DNA of 64,000 nucleotides from Aedes albopictus (Eukaryota; Arthropoda; Insecta; Diptera; Culicidae), in the NCBI RefSeq assembly GCF_035046485.1, contig NC_085138.1:92735266-92799265 (forward strand). The letters are read 5' to 3'. A program made the position numbers and the translations under genes. Under the pieces are notes generated by a model. It did not search any database. It had not been told where the DNA came from and worked only from the letters and a program-made list of their open reading frames with translations. The number at the start of each line of letters is the position of its first letter. Position 1 is the first letter of the stretch. Of this stretch, positions 11,151 to 22,150 are shown piece after piece.

Positions 11151-11956
11151 GGGGTAACTTTGATAGTGCCTGTAAAACACATCAAATTTTTAAAAATAAT
11201 CACGGATTGAAATCTATGAAGTATGAAGAATGAAAGAAGCCTTGCGGAATATATCGAATAGATTTTTTTTTTACAAAAACATACATTTTTAACGTACTGA
11301 GTGAAAAACACAGTGAATTTAGCCATCAAAAATCATTATCTTTGTAAAAATATATGTTTAACGGTACATGCTATTCATGATGAGTTGAGTCAAACCCTAA
11401 TACGGTGGTACAATTCATTCAAAGTGTTGCACCGTGTTGGGATAACAGGTCGCAGTGACCCAACAAAGAATTAAAAAAAAAGATGAGTTTTCTTATTTTT
11501 GGCTAGTTTTTGAATGTTTTATTTACAAATTTTCAACAACAACAGGTTTAAGGACATTACATTCCAATGGAATTGCATACTTTTAGGCGTTTATCGGTGT
11601 ATGGACTGGAGATTTATGCCACAATTTACAAAATTGCTTCCTTTTCGTAAAAACACTCTTCGTTAAGAGATTCAAGGCCAGAATTGGAATTTGCTATGAT
11701 GGATCTATCGTGAATAAGAGTCCATTCATTACAAAAAATGGTTGAAAAGAAGTCGTATAGCAGATTGTTTGGCAAATGACAAAATTATCAACAATTTTTA
11801 TTTTTCGCCCAAAAAGTTGTATATAAATTAGATTATAATGAAGATAGACGTATATTTCATAAAATTGATCTACGTTTGCCTTTTTCTTAACTGATTGAAG
11901 GAATCATAGTTATAAGATAAACCATACAATGCCTGTCGCACTATCAAAGTTACCCC
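11151..11956. mobile_element. MITE-like element with GGGGTAACTTTGATAGTGC ends
   Basis: The 19-bp phrase GGGGTAACTTTGATAGTGC at 11151-11169 is matched by its perfect reverse complement at 11938-11956. The right side continues into TTTTACGG|TA, as in the TA-flanked element at 25034-26790, but the left outer end has diverged, so boundaries are approximate. A related end is at 39917. No transposase. Confidence 0.5.
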
Positions 11957-12845
11957 GTTTTACGGTAACTGATTAAAGTTGATCGCAAATTCTGCTATGT
12001 ACTTCCCAGAGTACGATCCGCTTCAGCTGCTCAGAGCTTTTTTGAAAGTTCTATGTATCATTTGTTAGCTCAAAGAACAATTCATATGTGTGGTTTCTAA
12101 TCTCGAAATAATTCAACATCAATATCAAATTGTAAATTTCATGTCTCAAATTCCGCTCTGTTGTAATAAAACATGCTTTAATATATCATAGTTAGTACAA
12201 TTACAGGGTACGGCAGCTTAGCTACGACCAACCAGAGCGTATGTTATACTAAGGTTTGTACATATGTCCCTGAAATTTAATGTGCATTTGTAGCGCTTCA
12301 AACATTTCTGGAGCGATCCAGTACAAAACACGCAAGTCGTCCCCTAACACGGACATCAAATTGTAGACGGTCTTGTGTTGTTGCCCAAATCAGGATGAAC
12401 GCTTAGGATTAGAAATACCTAGACCGAACACAATGTAATGTATAAAAATATTGCACAGAAAAAAAAAATAACATTTAGTGCAAATTCTTAAGAAAATTAA
12501 TAAAATTTTAATTGATAATGGAAAAAATATCAATTTTTATGAAATTTGTAAAATAGTAACTAATTATGAAAAGGTATTAATTCGTATTAAAATTGTAAAA
12601 GATGAACTACTATAGAAACAGTATTATTTTTTTCCGAATGGTTAATTCCCAAAATTCAATGGTTAGGCACTGCAGTTTTAGTTACAAATGATAACAACTT
12701 GCGTTTTTTCCGACAATAAAATATATTTAAAAAAAAAATTTTGGAAATTTAAAATTTTGATCACACTGGACTGTTGGACTGTCTGTAAAGAAAAATGTAT
12801 ATTTAGTTAAAATTATACTAACGAAATAATTAGTTTGTAAATTAC
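11957..12845. other. AT-rich DNA, no gene
   Basis: A phrase around TATGTACTTCCCAGAGTACG (11997-12016) is related to the short tandem repeat at 26888-27025. Otherwise only AT-rich sequence is visible, possibly including the 3' flank of the exon-like ORF that follows on the minus strand. Confidence 0.35.
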
Positions 12846-13253
12846 TTAAAAATTTCCGGTAACTAGCGGTTCATCTGGATCACGTGGAGGTGGATTACAG
12901 ATAACCGTTGTAATTTTGTTAGTGTAATTGTGCCAATTGTATGCTCGCAGAGCGTTCGGTAGATATTTGAGCATGTAGAGTGCCGTTCGATAATACAAGA
13001 CGTTACGGGCATGATGGGATATTTTTTCTTTGTTGACGGCTCCAACAAAGTTAATTCGGGCCGTCAGGTACATCGTGTAGATGTACTCTGAAATGAATAC
13101 TCTATAGATGGGATTGTTTTCCAGCCAGCGTTCTTCAGTTTCCGGATTTATACCGTATCCGGTTACGATCCGGTATGTTTCGTTCTTCACATCTCGGAAG
13201 TATTCATGGATGGTAGGTCTTGGGAACTGCCATTTCCCCCCCAGCACTGTGGT
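12846..13253 (-). CDS. candidate terminal exon of an unrecognised protein
   Basis: A minus-strand frame is open for about 135 codons and ends in TAA. It has no in-frame ATG at its 5' edge; the frame begins right after a CAG splice-acceptor-like site (13254-13256) preceded by AT-rich sequence, so I read it as a 3' exon, not a whole gene. The translation is rich in Tyr, Asn and Arg (for example ENNPIYRVFISEYIYTMYL), with a basic N-terminal part and a Pro-rich C-terminus (NPPPRDPDEP). Third-position choice looks protein-like compared with the repeat-derived ORFs around it. I do not recognise the family and see no signal peptide or transmembrane helix. It could be a gene fragment or pseudogene, since no upstream exons could be identified. 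Confidence 0.45.
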   Translation of the reverse strand, partial: TTVLGGKWQFPRPTIHEYFRDVKNETYRIVTGYGINPETEERWLENNPIYRVFISEYIYTMYLTARINFVGAVNKEKISHHARNVLYYRTALYMLKYLPNALRAYNWHNYTNKITTVICNPPPRDPDEPLVTGNF

Positions 13254-13262
13254 CTGTTTTCA

Positions 13263-14108
13263 GATTGATTATCTATATCATAAATAGTAATACATATTCA
13301 TTAAAAAGTTGACAATTTATGGCGGCTTTAATAAATTTTACATTTATATATTTTTTTAATTCCCCAACAACATAACACCATAACTGTTAAATTTTATGCT
13401 TTAAGCTTGAACTGTTTAACGCTCAAAATGACATAAAAATACTTGAATGCGATTTTTTTGTACCAGAAGTTCTTTTGTTATGTGCAAGTTATCAACATTC
13501 AAAATTCATAAAACGTAAGTAAAATCTCGAACAAAGCGAAAACTAAATCGTGCCTAACAATTAGAAGCGAATGAGCCCTGCTATTAGAGCATCTTTGGTG
13601 GAAAAACAAAATCCAATATAGGCCACATTTAGTAAGAAGCCCATATTTTCTCTAGTCTTAAAAACTTAAAATATTTCTCAAGAAAGTATTTTCGGAATTT
13701 TATACATATTAGATATGCTCTATTCAAAGTTAAGGTAGATTTCTAATAGAAATGCCAAATGAAATTTTTGAAAAAAAAAACTCAAATCAATTTCTCGAGA
13801 ATCTACTGGAGCAATCCCTGAGAGATTATTCGAAAAATCTCTTGAAGAAACTTGTAAAGGTAATCTGGAAAGTAAAAACTGTTTGTGGAATCTCCGGAAT
13901 AATTATTAAAGGATCCCTTGATAATGTTCACTGTTGAGATGCTTGACAGTATACTAATGAAAGACGGACTCCTGAAGAAATCCACGGGAGGATTCAAATA
14001 GGTAAAATATAGCTGTAATTCCCAAATAAATTACTCCAAAAGTATTTGACAAAAAGCATGTAAAATCTTTAAGAACGTTTTTGGAAATTATTTATAATTT
14101 TATCAATA
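13263..14108. other. AT-rich DNA grading into degenerate GGAATTCC-type repeat
   Basis: From about 13740 the sequence consists of decayed words such as GGAATTT, TCCTGAAG and TTCTCGAG typical of the large repeat tracts later in the window. The 60-64 aa ORFs on both strands are products of that repeat. If the ORF at 12846-13253 is a real exon, its intron would lie here, but nothing supports a particular exon. Confidence 0.35.
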
Positions 14109-14409
14109 ACTAGCTGTCCCGGCAAACTTTGTCTTGCCAAGTTGTAGTGGTTTGACAACTGTTGAGTTCATTGCAGCACGGCACTCTAGATCGGTTTTAT
14201 TGCCATCGTGTTGATTTTCTACCCAGTTCATAAAAAATCAGGTTTCTATCAATTTTCTTACTTTTTCAGATGATTTTCTCATTTTTTACTACTTATTAAC
14301 ACAGCCACCCTGAATACGAATCGAATCGTGCAAGGGTCATGCTGATCGGTTAATCCGTTCGTGAGTTTTGTTGCCTCAAAGGGACTTCAAACTCATTTAT
14401 ATATATATA
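14109..14409 (+). repeat. TAGCTGTCCCGGCAAA interspersed repeat, copy 1
   Basis: The unit opens TAGCTGTCCCGGCAAACTTT and ends TTCAAACTCATTTATATATA with a TA-repeat tail. A second copy (14977-15283) follows in the same orientation with the same tail. A 3' tail of simple repeat suggests the 3' end of a retroposon, by inference. The TA tail is the insertion point of the MITE at 14410-14972. Confidence 0.55.
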
Positions 14410-14972
14410 CAGTGTCGGACAAAACAATAAGACCACCAGCTATTTTTCATACAAAATGATCAAGTTTGACGATGTGATGCTCAGTTTATTGTGAACCGAT
14501 TTGGCTGAAATTTTGACAGTCGCCATGGAGTTACGTGAATTTTGATTTGTATTTAATTGAGTGAGTTCTGCTCACTACATTAAAAGTTACAGATATACGA
14601 AACGACAAAATAATAGGACCACTTTCAGATTGCCATTATCAAATGATATATGAGAGTATCTGATACTTGATGATTGATAAACAAGTACTAAGATTAAGGA
14701 TGCCATTTAAACTTGGGGACATTTTTATTTGATTGACCACAAATATCCATCATAAAAATTTGGTGTCAGAATTTTGTCGCACCGGATATCTGTAACTTTG
14801 GAAGTAGTGAACAGAACTCAATCAATTTAATTTAAATCAAAATTCCCGTAAAACCATGTCGGCTGCCAAAATTTCAGCCAAATCGATTTACTAGAAACCG
14901 AGTACCATATCGTCAAACTTGACCATTTTGTATGAAATAGGACCGGTGGTCTTATTGTTTTGTCCGACACTG
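14410..14972. mobile_element. mariner-like MITE with long TIRs
   Basis: The ends CAGTGTCGGACAAAACAATA and its reverse complement are flanked by TA on both sides. Similarity between the two halves continues with mismatches for about 200 bp. No transposase. The TA duplication and CAGTG-type ends indicate mobilisation by a Tc1/mariner enzyme. Confidence 0.8.
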
Positions 14973-14976
14973 TATA

Positions 14977-15283
14977 TACTAGCTGTCCCGACAAACTTAG
15001 TCTTGCCGTTTGATAACTATTGAGCTCAAAATAGCACCGCACTCTAGATTGATTTCATCTCGATCGTGTTGATTTCCTTCCTAGCTCATGGAAAATCAGT
15101 ACTTTATCTTTTTTGTTACTTTTCTAGTTGATTTTCGTAACTTTTTGTACATATAAACACAGCCACCACGAATACGAACCGAACCGTGCAAAAGTCATGC
15201 TGATCGATTTATCCGTTCGTGAGTTTTGTTGCCTCAAAGGAACTTCAAACTCATTTTTATGTATATATATATATATATATATA
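14977..15283 (+). repeat. TAGCTGTCCCGGCAAA interspersed repeat, copy 2
   Basis: This is the same repeat as 14109-14409, again ending in a TA-repeat tail (15261-15283), which then holds the first element of the foldback array. Confidence 0.55.
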
Positions 15284-16242
15284 CAGGGTGTTAGGTTCAT
15301 GAGTGCAAACTTTTTAAAGGGTGATAGAGGACCATAAATGGTGAAAAAAATTGTTCTACGCATATGGTCAAATCTCAACCGTTACGTAGTTATTGAACTC
15401 CCCAAGTTTTTGACTCTTATTGCCTTAGCTGGCTATAACTTTAAAATGGTCAAACTTATCGCTGTTTTTTTACCCTTATTCGAAAGATTATTGAATTTTC
15501 TATCAAATGGCATCTTTCAACCGATTGGTTAAGTTAAATAACTAAGTTTTCTAGAGCAAATAGCCTTAAAGTTGTGTGTTTTAATTTGTTTTTGTCAATT
15601 ATCTTTGAAAAATGCGTAATAAATTAAAATTCTTTCTTTGGCAAAGTTGTGGCCCCTGTTCCACTCTACAATTCGTTCTTTGATGCCAAACTTCTTACTC
15701 TTATCATTTTCTTGCAATTTTGATTTAAATGTGCGGCACAGTGCGCAAAAAGGTGCTTACCATGACGATTGCAAATTTATGATCTGAAATGCGACGTTTA
15801 AATCAAAATTGCAAGAAAACGATAAGAGATAGAAGTTTGATGTCAAAGAACGAATTGTAGAGTGGAACAGGGGCCACAACTTTGCCAAGAAAAGAATTTT
15901 AATTTATTACGCATTTTTCAAAGATAATTGACAAAAACAAATTAAAACACACAACTTTAAGGCTATTTGCTCTAGAAAACTTAGTTATTTAACTTAACCA
16001 ATCGGTTGAAAGATGCCATTTGATAGAAAATTCAATAATCTTTCGAATAAGGGTAAAAAAACAGCGATAAGTTTGACCATTTTAAAGTTATAGCCAGTTA
16101 AGGCAATAAGAGTCAAAAACATGGGGAGTTCAATAACTACGTAACGATTGAGATTTGACCATATGCGTAGAACAATTTTTTTCACCATTTATGGTCCTCT
16201 ATCGCCCCTTAAAAAGTTTGCACTCAGGAACCTAACACCCTG
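15284..16242. mobile_element. foldback MITE array, unit 1 (loop forward)
   Basis: The unit is 959 bp with ends CAGGGTGTTAGG and its complement, flanked by TA. Two 446-bp arms (15284-15729 and 15797-16242) are nearly perfect inverted repeats around a 67-bp unique loop (15730-15796). The loop reads GTGCGGCACAGTGCGCAAAA on the plus strand. No ORF beyond spurious ones shared by both arms. Confidence 0.9.
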
Positions 16243-16248
16243 TATATA

Positions 16249-17206
16249 CAGGGTGTTAGGTTCCTGAGTGCAAACTTTTTAAAGGGTGATAGAGGACCAT
16301 AAATGGTGAAAAAAATTGTTCTACGCATATGGTCAAATCTCGACCGTTACGTAGTTATTGAACTCCCCATGTTTTTGACTCTTATTGCCTTAACTGGCTA
16401 TAACTTTAAAATGGTCAAACTTATCGCACTTTTTTAACCCTTATTCGAAAGATTATTGAATTTTCTATCAAATGGCATCTTTCAACCGATCGGTTTAGTT
16501 AAATAACTATGTTTTCTAGAGCAAATAGCCTAAAAGTTGTGTGTTTTAATTTGTTTTTGTCAATTATCTTTGAAAAATGCGTAATAATTTAAAATTCTTT
16601 ATTTGGCAAAGTTGTGGCCCCTGTTTCATTCGACAATTCGTTCTTTGACATCAAACTTCTATCTCTTATTGTTTTCTTGCAATTTCGATTTAAACGTCGC
16701 ATTTCAGATCAGAAATTTGTAATCGTCATGGAAAGCACTTTTTTGCGCACTGTGCCGCACATTCAAATCAAAATTGCAAGAAAACGATAAGAGTAAGAAG
16801 TTTTGTGTCAAAGAACAAATTGTAGAGTGGAACAGAGGCCACAACTTTGCCAAAGAAAGAATTTTAGTTTATTACGCATGTTTTAAAGATAATGGACATA
16901 AACAAATAAAAACACACTATTTTTAGCTATTTTGCTCTAGAAAACTTAGTTATTCAGCTAAACCAATCGGTTCAAAGATGCCATTTGATAGAAAATTCAA
17001 TAATCTTTCGAATAAGCGTTAAAAAACAGCGATAAGTTTGACCATTTTAAAGTTATAGCCAGTTAAGGCAATAAGAGTCAAAAACATGGGGAGTTCAATA
17101 ACTACGTAACGGTTGAGATTTGACCATATGCGTAGAACATTTTTTTCACCATTTATGGTCCTCTATCACCCTTTAAAAAGTTTGCACTCAGGAACCTAAC
17201 ACCCTG
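16249..17206. mobile_element. foldback MITE array, unit 2 (loop reversed)
   Basis: This 958-bp unit is separated from unit 1 by only TATATA. The arms match unit 1 with scattered substitutions, and the central loop is the reverse complement of unit 1's (TTTTTTGCGCACTGTGCCGC on the plus strand). Confidence 0.9.
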
Positions 17207-17210
17207 TATA

Positions 17211-18195
<985 letters not shown>

Positions 18196-19155
18196 CAGGG
18201 TGTTAGGTTCCTGAGTGCAAACTTTTTAAAGGGCGATAGAGGACCAAAAATGGTGAAAAAAATTGTTCTACGCATATGATCAAATCTCAACCGTTACGTA
18301 GTTATTGAACTCTCAATGTTTTTGACTCTTATTGCCTTAACTGGCTATAACTTTAAAATGGTCAAACTTATCGCTGTTTTTTTACCCTTATTCGAAAGAT
18401 TATTGAATTTTCTATCAAATGGCATCTTTCAACCGATTGGTTAAGTTAAATAACTAAGTTTTCTAGAGCAAATAGCCTCAAAGTTGTGTGTTTTAATTTG
18501 TTTTTGTCAATTATCTTTGAAAAATGCGTAATAAATTAAATTTTTTTCTTTGGCAAAGTTGTGGCCCCTGTTCCACTCTACAATTCGTTCTTTGACATCA
18601 AACTTCTATCTCTTTTCGTTTTCTTGCAATTTCGATTTAAACGTCGCATTTCAGATCATAAATTTGCAATCGTCATGGTAAGCACCTTTTTGCGCACTGT
18701 GCCGGACATTTAAATCAAAATTGCAAGAAAATGATAAGAGTAAGAAGTTTGGCATCAAAGAACGAATTGTAGAGTGGAACAGGGGCCACAACTTTGCCAA
18801 AGAAAAAAAAAAATAATTTATTACGCATTTTTCAAAGATAATTGACAAAAACAAATTAAAACACGCTATTTTTAGCTATTTTGCTCTAGAAAACTTAGTT
18901 ATTTAACTTAACCAATCGGTTGAAAGATGCCATTTGATAGAAAATTCAATAATCTTTCGAATAAGGGTAAAAAACAGCGATAAGTTTGACCATTTTAAAG
19001 TTATGGCCAGCTAAGGCAATAAGAGTCAAAAACATGGGGAGTTCAATAACTACGTAACGGTTGAGATTTGACCATATGCGTAGAACAATTTTTTTCACCA
19101 TTTATGGCCCTCTATCACCCTTTAAAAAGTTTGCACTCATGAACCTAACACCCTG
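18196..19155. mobile_element. foldback MITE array, unit 4 (loop reversed)
   Basis: A complete 960-bp unit with both CAGGGTGTTAGG-type ends. The loop is reversed relative to units 1 and 3, so the array reads forward, reverse, forward, reverse. Confidence 0.9.
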
Positions 19156-19849
19156 TATATAGATTTTCTTGAAAAGAAGGGAAATTATTGGTAAAACTGC
19201 TTGATATGGTTGAATTGTTTTGGAAAAGTTACTTGTAAGACGTTTCAAGAAATCCCTGGGAAAATATCTTGTTAAATCTCTTAATGAATGTTTGGAGAAA
19301 TCTCTAGGAGAATCTGCGAAGAAAACCTTGGTTTATCATCAAGAGAAATGTTAGGCAACCTGGAAGAATCGATTGTATACTATCTAAAGAACATGTCCAA
19401 CATGGAATACTGGAAAAAATGTTAAGACGATCGATTTAACAGAAATTCTAAAATCATACACAATTGTAAATGTAAAGGAACACTGCGGTAAAATAAGGTA
19501 TTTTTTAATATGGCAATATTTTTTTCTGTAATGATACAATACACTGACTGTCCTACCCAAGACACATTATTTAAAGTTTTACATTTATACCTTAGCTTTT
19601 TAAAAAACAATTGTAATTCTCTACAACAGTTCTTTTAAAAAAATTCAAGATTTAAAATCAAAATTTAAGAAAAATCCAAAATAAATCTTATGATTAAGTT
19701 TTGAACTCTGTATCTAGTATCTGCGATATAGTATCTTTAGATTATAAAAAATATAGATCATGTTTAGGGAAAAAATAATAATTCTCATGTAGATGCAATA
19801 GAAATTATCCTGGACCTTCAATTTTAAGGGTGGTTTATGTTCTAAGCAA
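19156..19849. other. AT-rich and degenerate-repeat DNA, no gene
   Basis: The first ~250 bases are decayed GGAAT/TTCTT repeat words; the rest is AT-rich with no paired terminal repeats and no credible ORF. Confidence 0.4.
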
Positions 19850-19907
19850 ATTCCCGGTTTTTTGCGATTCCCGGGTAATTCCCGGTTTTCCCGGAATTCC
19901 CGGTTAA
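19850..19907. repeat. CCCGG-rich repeat fragment bordering the viral insertion
   Basis: Runs of TTCCCGG and CCCGGGTAATTCCCGG resemble the end region of the transposon at 1231-2755, but the CAGGGTGTCC terminus is not present. It marks the downstream limit of the virus-like sequence. Confidence 0.55.
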
Positions 19908-21174
19908 ACGCGACAAAAGCCGCGTCGATGTCATCCAGCTCGGTTGCAGTCTTAGCATTGGCTAGGCTCCGGAAGGGGCTAGCACCGAGTGCCCCCATTA
20001 TCGTACCCATCTGGGTCTCACGTTGCGATGTTATTTTGGGGAGTCAGTCTTCGACTAGGCTACGGAGCTGGTTCTCTATGGGGTATCCACAACCTGGACC
20101 GACGAAATGGACGTCATACGTTTGACGGTCCCTCCTCACTGATGGCAGCTTCAGGTCAGCCAGCCACTTTCGTAGGTCACGCTCGTGTACGCGTAGGCAC
20201 TTAACTTTGTCCACAGAATTCGTGCCCCCTCCTCAGAGAAGCCCCGGCGGACCAGGGTCATCATTTGGCTGTTTAGTGCATTAGCCCGCTCAGCAGAACT
20301 GGTGATATCTGCCCCTTGCACAGGCTTCATGATAGTGGTGGCAATCGCTCGTGCTACATAACCTCGACAAGACCCTCCGGTGTACACGACTCTGAGGAAC
20401 TCCCCAAGCCCTACATCGAACAGCTGTTTGGATAATTGGAACTCTAGCCCAGAAGCGGCGCAGATGTTATACAAGGCTATGGCCCATAGCCGACTCTTGT
20501 TCGAGATCCATACGTCGTCGCCCTGATGGATGTTGACCAGTTGCTCTGCCTCCAGTCCTAGCCACCTAAATGCCCACAGTTGAGCATAGGCAAAGTAGCA
20601 GCGATTGAGGACGGTGTTGAGGAAGTTAGTACCCCGGCAGCCGGAGAACATCCCTTGGGTCACTGGAGTTGAGGTCCCCTTATCTTGCGGGAACTTACAG
20701 TGCTGGTTTATAAGCGCATCAGCGACCCACCTCGCTGCCTTGTCCGGATGGTGGTGTCGGAGCTCCAAGGCCGCGGCGAGTGATTCGAACACTATGCTTT
20801 GAGCTAAGAGGGTGTGTTGGTAGTTGAAGTCCGTGTAATCTACCATTGTACACTCAGTCCCAGCTTCACTAGCAATCCTAACTCGCCTGATCAAAGTGGC
20901 CAGCGCATCACGACCGACTAGGCCACTACCTATGCCATCTGCGTTATACATGAAGTCCTCTATTCCATCCAAGGCGTAGCAACAGATTGCGTAGTCGTTC
21001 ACGCTCGTCCCGTAGATCGCTCGGGCTTTACCCATCTCGAACTTCTCGCTGGCAGTGGCTTGCATCTTCGGCTCGGTGCGTCCAGCCAGGCAACGATCTC
21101 ATCGTTTGCGGCTGAGTCGAAGTAGGCCTGTTTGTTCATCCGCAAGACAGTAGCGTCCGGCAGGTGCAACTTGG
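19908..21174 (-). pseudogene. endogenous totivirus-like RdRp fragment (EVE)
   Basis: About 1.27 kb on the minus strand encodes the C-terminal half of a dsRNA-virus RNA-dependent RNA polymerase of the Totiviridae-like group. The central block, 20151-21065, is one open frame of 304 codons. A different frame at about 21080-21174 carries a virus-like lead-in, so a frameshift lies near 21065-21080. Another frame change near 20155-20180 and an in-frame TGA in the following stretch break the C-terminal part, which can be followed to about 19908. A cellular gene is unlikely: the motif order is that of a viral polymerase and composition is more GC-rich than the surroundings. No capsid region is seen. 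It cannot encode a functional enzyme as it stands. Assignment to totivirus relatives is from motifs; the exact virus is unknown. Confidence 0.9.
20151..21065 (-). pseudogene. RdRp palm-domain open frame within the EVE
   Basis: The 304-codon frame starts at an ATG that is probably just an internal Met after the frameshift. Motifs in order: a basic GKARAIYG stretch (residues 12-19, motif F-like); motif A DYTDFN (76-81); motif B SGCRGTNFLNTVLN (141-154); motif C QGDD (181-184), the two aspartates that bind catalytic metal; and a motif D/E-like segment with SKQLFDVGLGEF (212-223). All key catalytic residues are still present, suggesting either recent integration or constraint on the sequence. The family role is RNA synthesis inside virus particles. 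In Aedes such insertions are known to feed piRNA production; nothing in this sequence alone proves that here. Confidence 0.92.
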
Positions 21175-21192
21175 CCCCACGTTGGGCGCCAA
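21175..21192 (-). other. LTR-retrotransposon primer binding site-like sequence
   Basis: On the minus strand TTGGCGCCCAACGTGGGG follows directly after ...CGTTACA. TGGCGCCC-type tRNA-complementary sites just inside the 5' LTR are typical of reverse-transcribing elements. Virus-like sequence begins immediately 3' of it, where leader and gag would be expected. Confidence 0.65.
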
Positions 21193-21520
21193 TGTAACGA
21201 ATAAATTGGAACCTTATGAATGCTTATTTTATTTTCCGTATCGGGCCCCACATTTGGGAACTAGATAGGGGCTGTCCATAAACCACGTGGTCATTTTTTT
21301 GGGACTTCTCAACCCCCCCCCCCCCCGCGTGGTCATTTGTCCATACAAATTTTTTTATTCGTCCATACAAAATGCTCATTGGCCGATCCGCCAACCCCCC
21401 CCCCCCCCCCCCTCATGACCACGTGGTTTATGGACAGCCCCATATGTACGAGCACTAAAATGGAACATTACAAATGCAAAAAAATTAGAGGGGCGTGTAC
21501 AAGACACAACCGCATGACGT
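21193..21520 (-). mobile_element. LTR 3' end relic (R-U5), interrupted by a MITE
   Basis: Read on the minus strand, the segment ends TTCGTTACA directly before the primer binding site and has an AATAAA polyadenylation signal within GGAAAATAAAATAAG (about 21223-21238), as expected of R-U5. It continues on the far side of the MITE at 21268-21441. The 5' start of the LTR could not be fixed; 21520 is a guess. No gag or pol of the same element is visible. Confidence 0.5.
21268..21441. mobile_element. Harbinger-like MITE inside the LTR
   Basis: Inverted ends GGGGCTGTCCATAAACCACG and complement extend perfectly for about 26 bp; ATA repeats flank both sides (21265-21267, 21442-21444). The interior has two poly-C tracts. 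Three-base duplications suggest the PIF/Harbinger group. It inserted after the LTR relic was in place. Confidence 0.75.
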
Positions 21521-22087
21521 AAACTACGTAAAGCAGTTTTTTATTGATTGAATCAATAGTTTGAATCAATAAAAATAATCATATCATAAGAAACAAGGTA
21601 ATTCTGCAAGTTCTAAGCAGAATACCCTCTTCAAATTAGTGTAATAAGTGTTGCACCTTTTAATTCCGCCCTATTTGCTTATCCTTTGACATATACGCGT
21701 ATCGACTACCACTTGTAATCTTCCTCAGTGTCAGTTATCCACAGTTTGAAGCCTAAGCGAAGCCGGCTGAAATCCCTTATACACTGCGTTGATGGTAGCG
21801 CAAGAAGAAAGCGCACTCGATAAATTCAGAGACACGACCAGATGAAAAGACACGGTTTTATTTCCGCACAATGCTGTTGCATTTTGTTTAGTATACTATA
21901 GTAGGTTTCAAAATTCGGCAGTTTTGACGCTTATGTGACCAGCGTCACTTTATCGGAAAATCTGCCATTTACTCTTTCAGAAAATAGATAAAGCCCTTGA
22001 AAAGGCTGTTCGAACCAGAATTTAGTCAAATTATTGCACGTGAGTTCAACAAATTTCATTGTTCTGGCAGCAAAAGTCGGAACAGCG
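21521..22087. other. unclassified AT-rich DNA
   Basis: No gene or paired terminal repeats are visible. Part of it may still belong to the LTR relic. A GACGTAAACTACGT word near 21516 echoes the 5' end of the Helitron-like family. Confidence 0.35.
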
Positions 22088-22112
22088 ACGAGGCTTTGTC
22101 TTAGGACGTCCA

Positions 22113-22143
<31 letters not shown>

Positions 22144-22150
22144 AATAAGA
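22088..22150 (+). mobile_element. Feilai SINE 3'-end fragment with AAG tail
   Basis: GGCTTTGTCTTAGGACGTCC followed by ATAAGAAGAAG... matches the last part of the SINE at 8935-9655 and its AAG tail. The tRNA-like region is missing. Confidence 0.6.

Noticed and set aside
22112..22145. Independent AAG microsatellite
   Set aside because: The 25 bases before it match the 3' end of the Feilai-type SINE, so it is a SINE tail.
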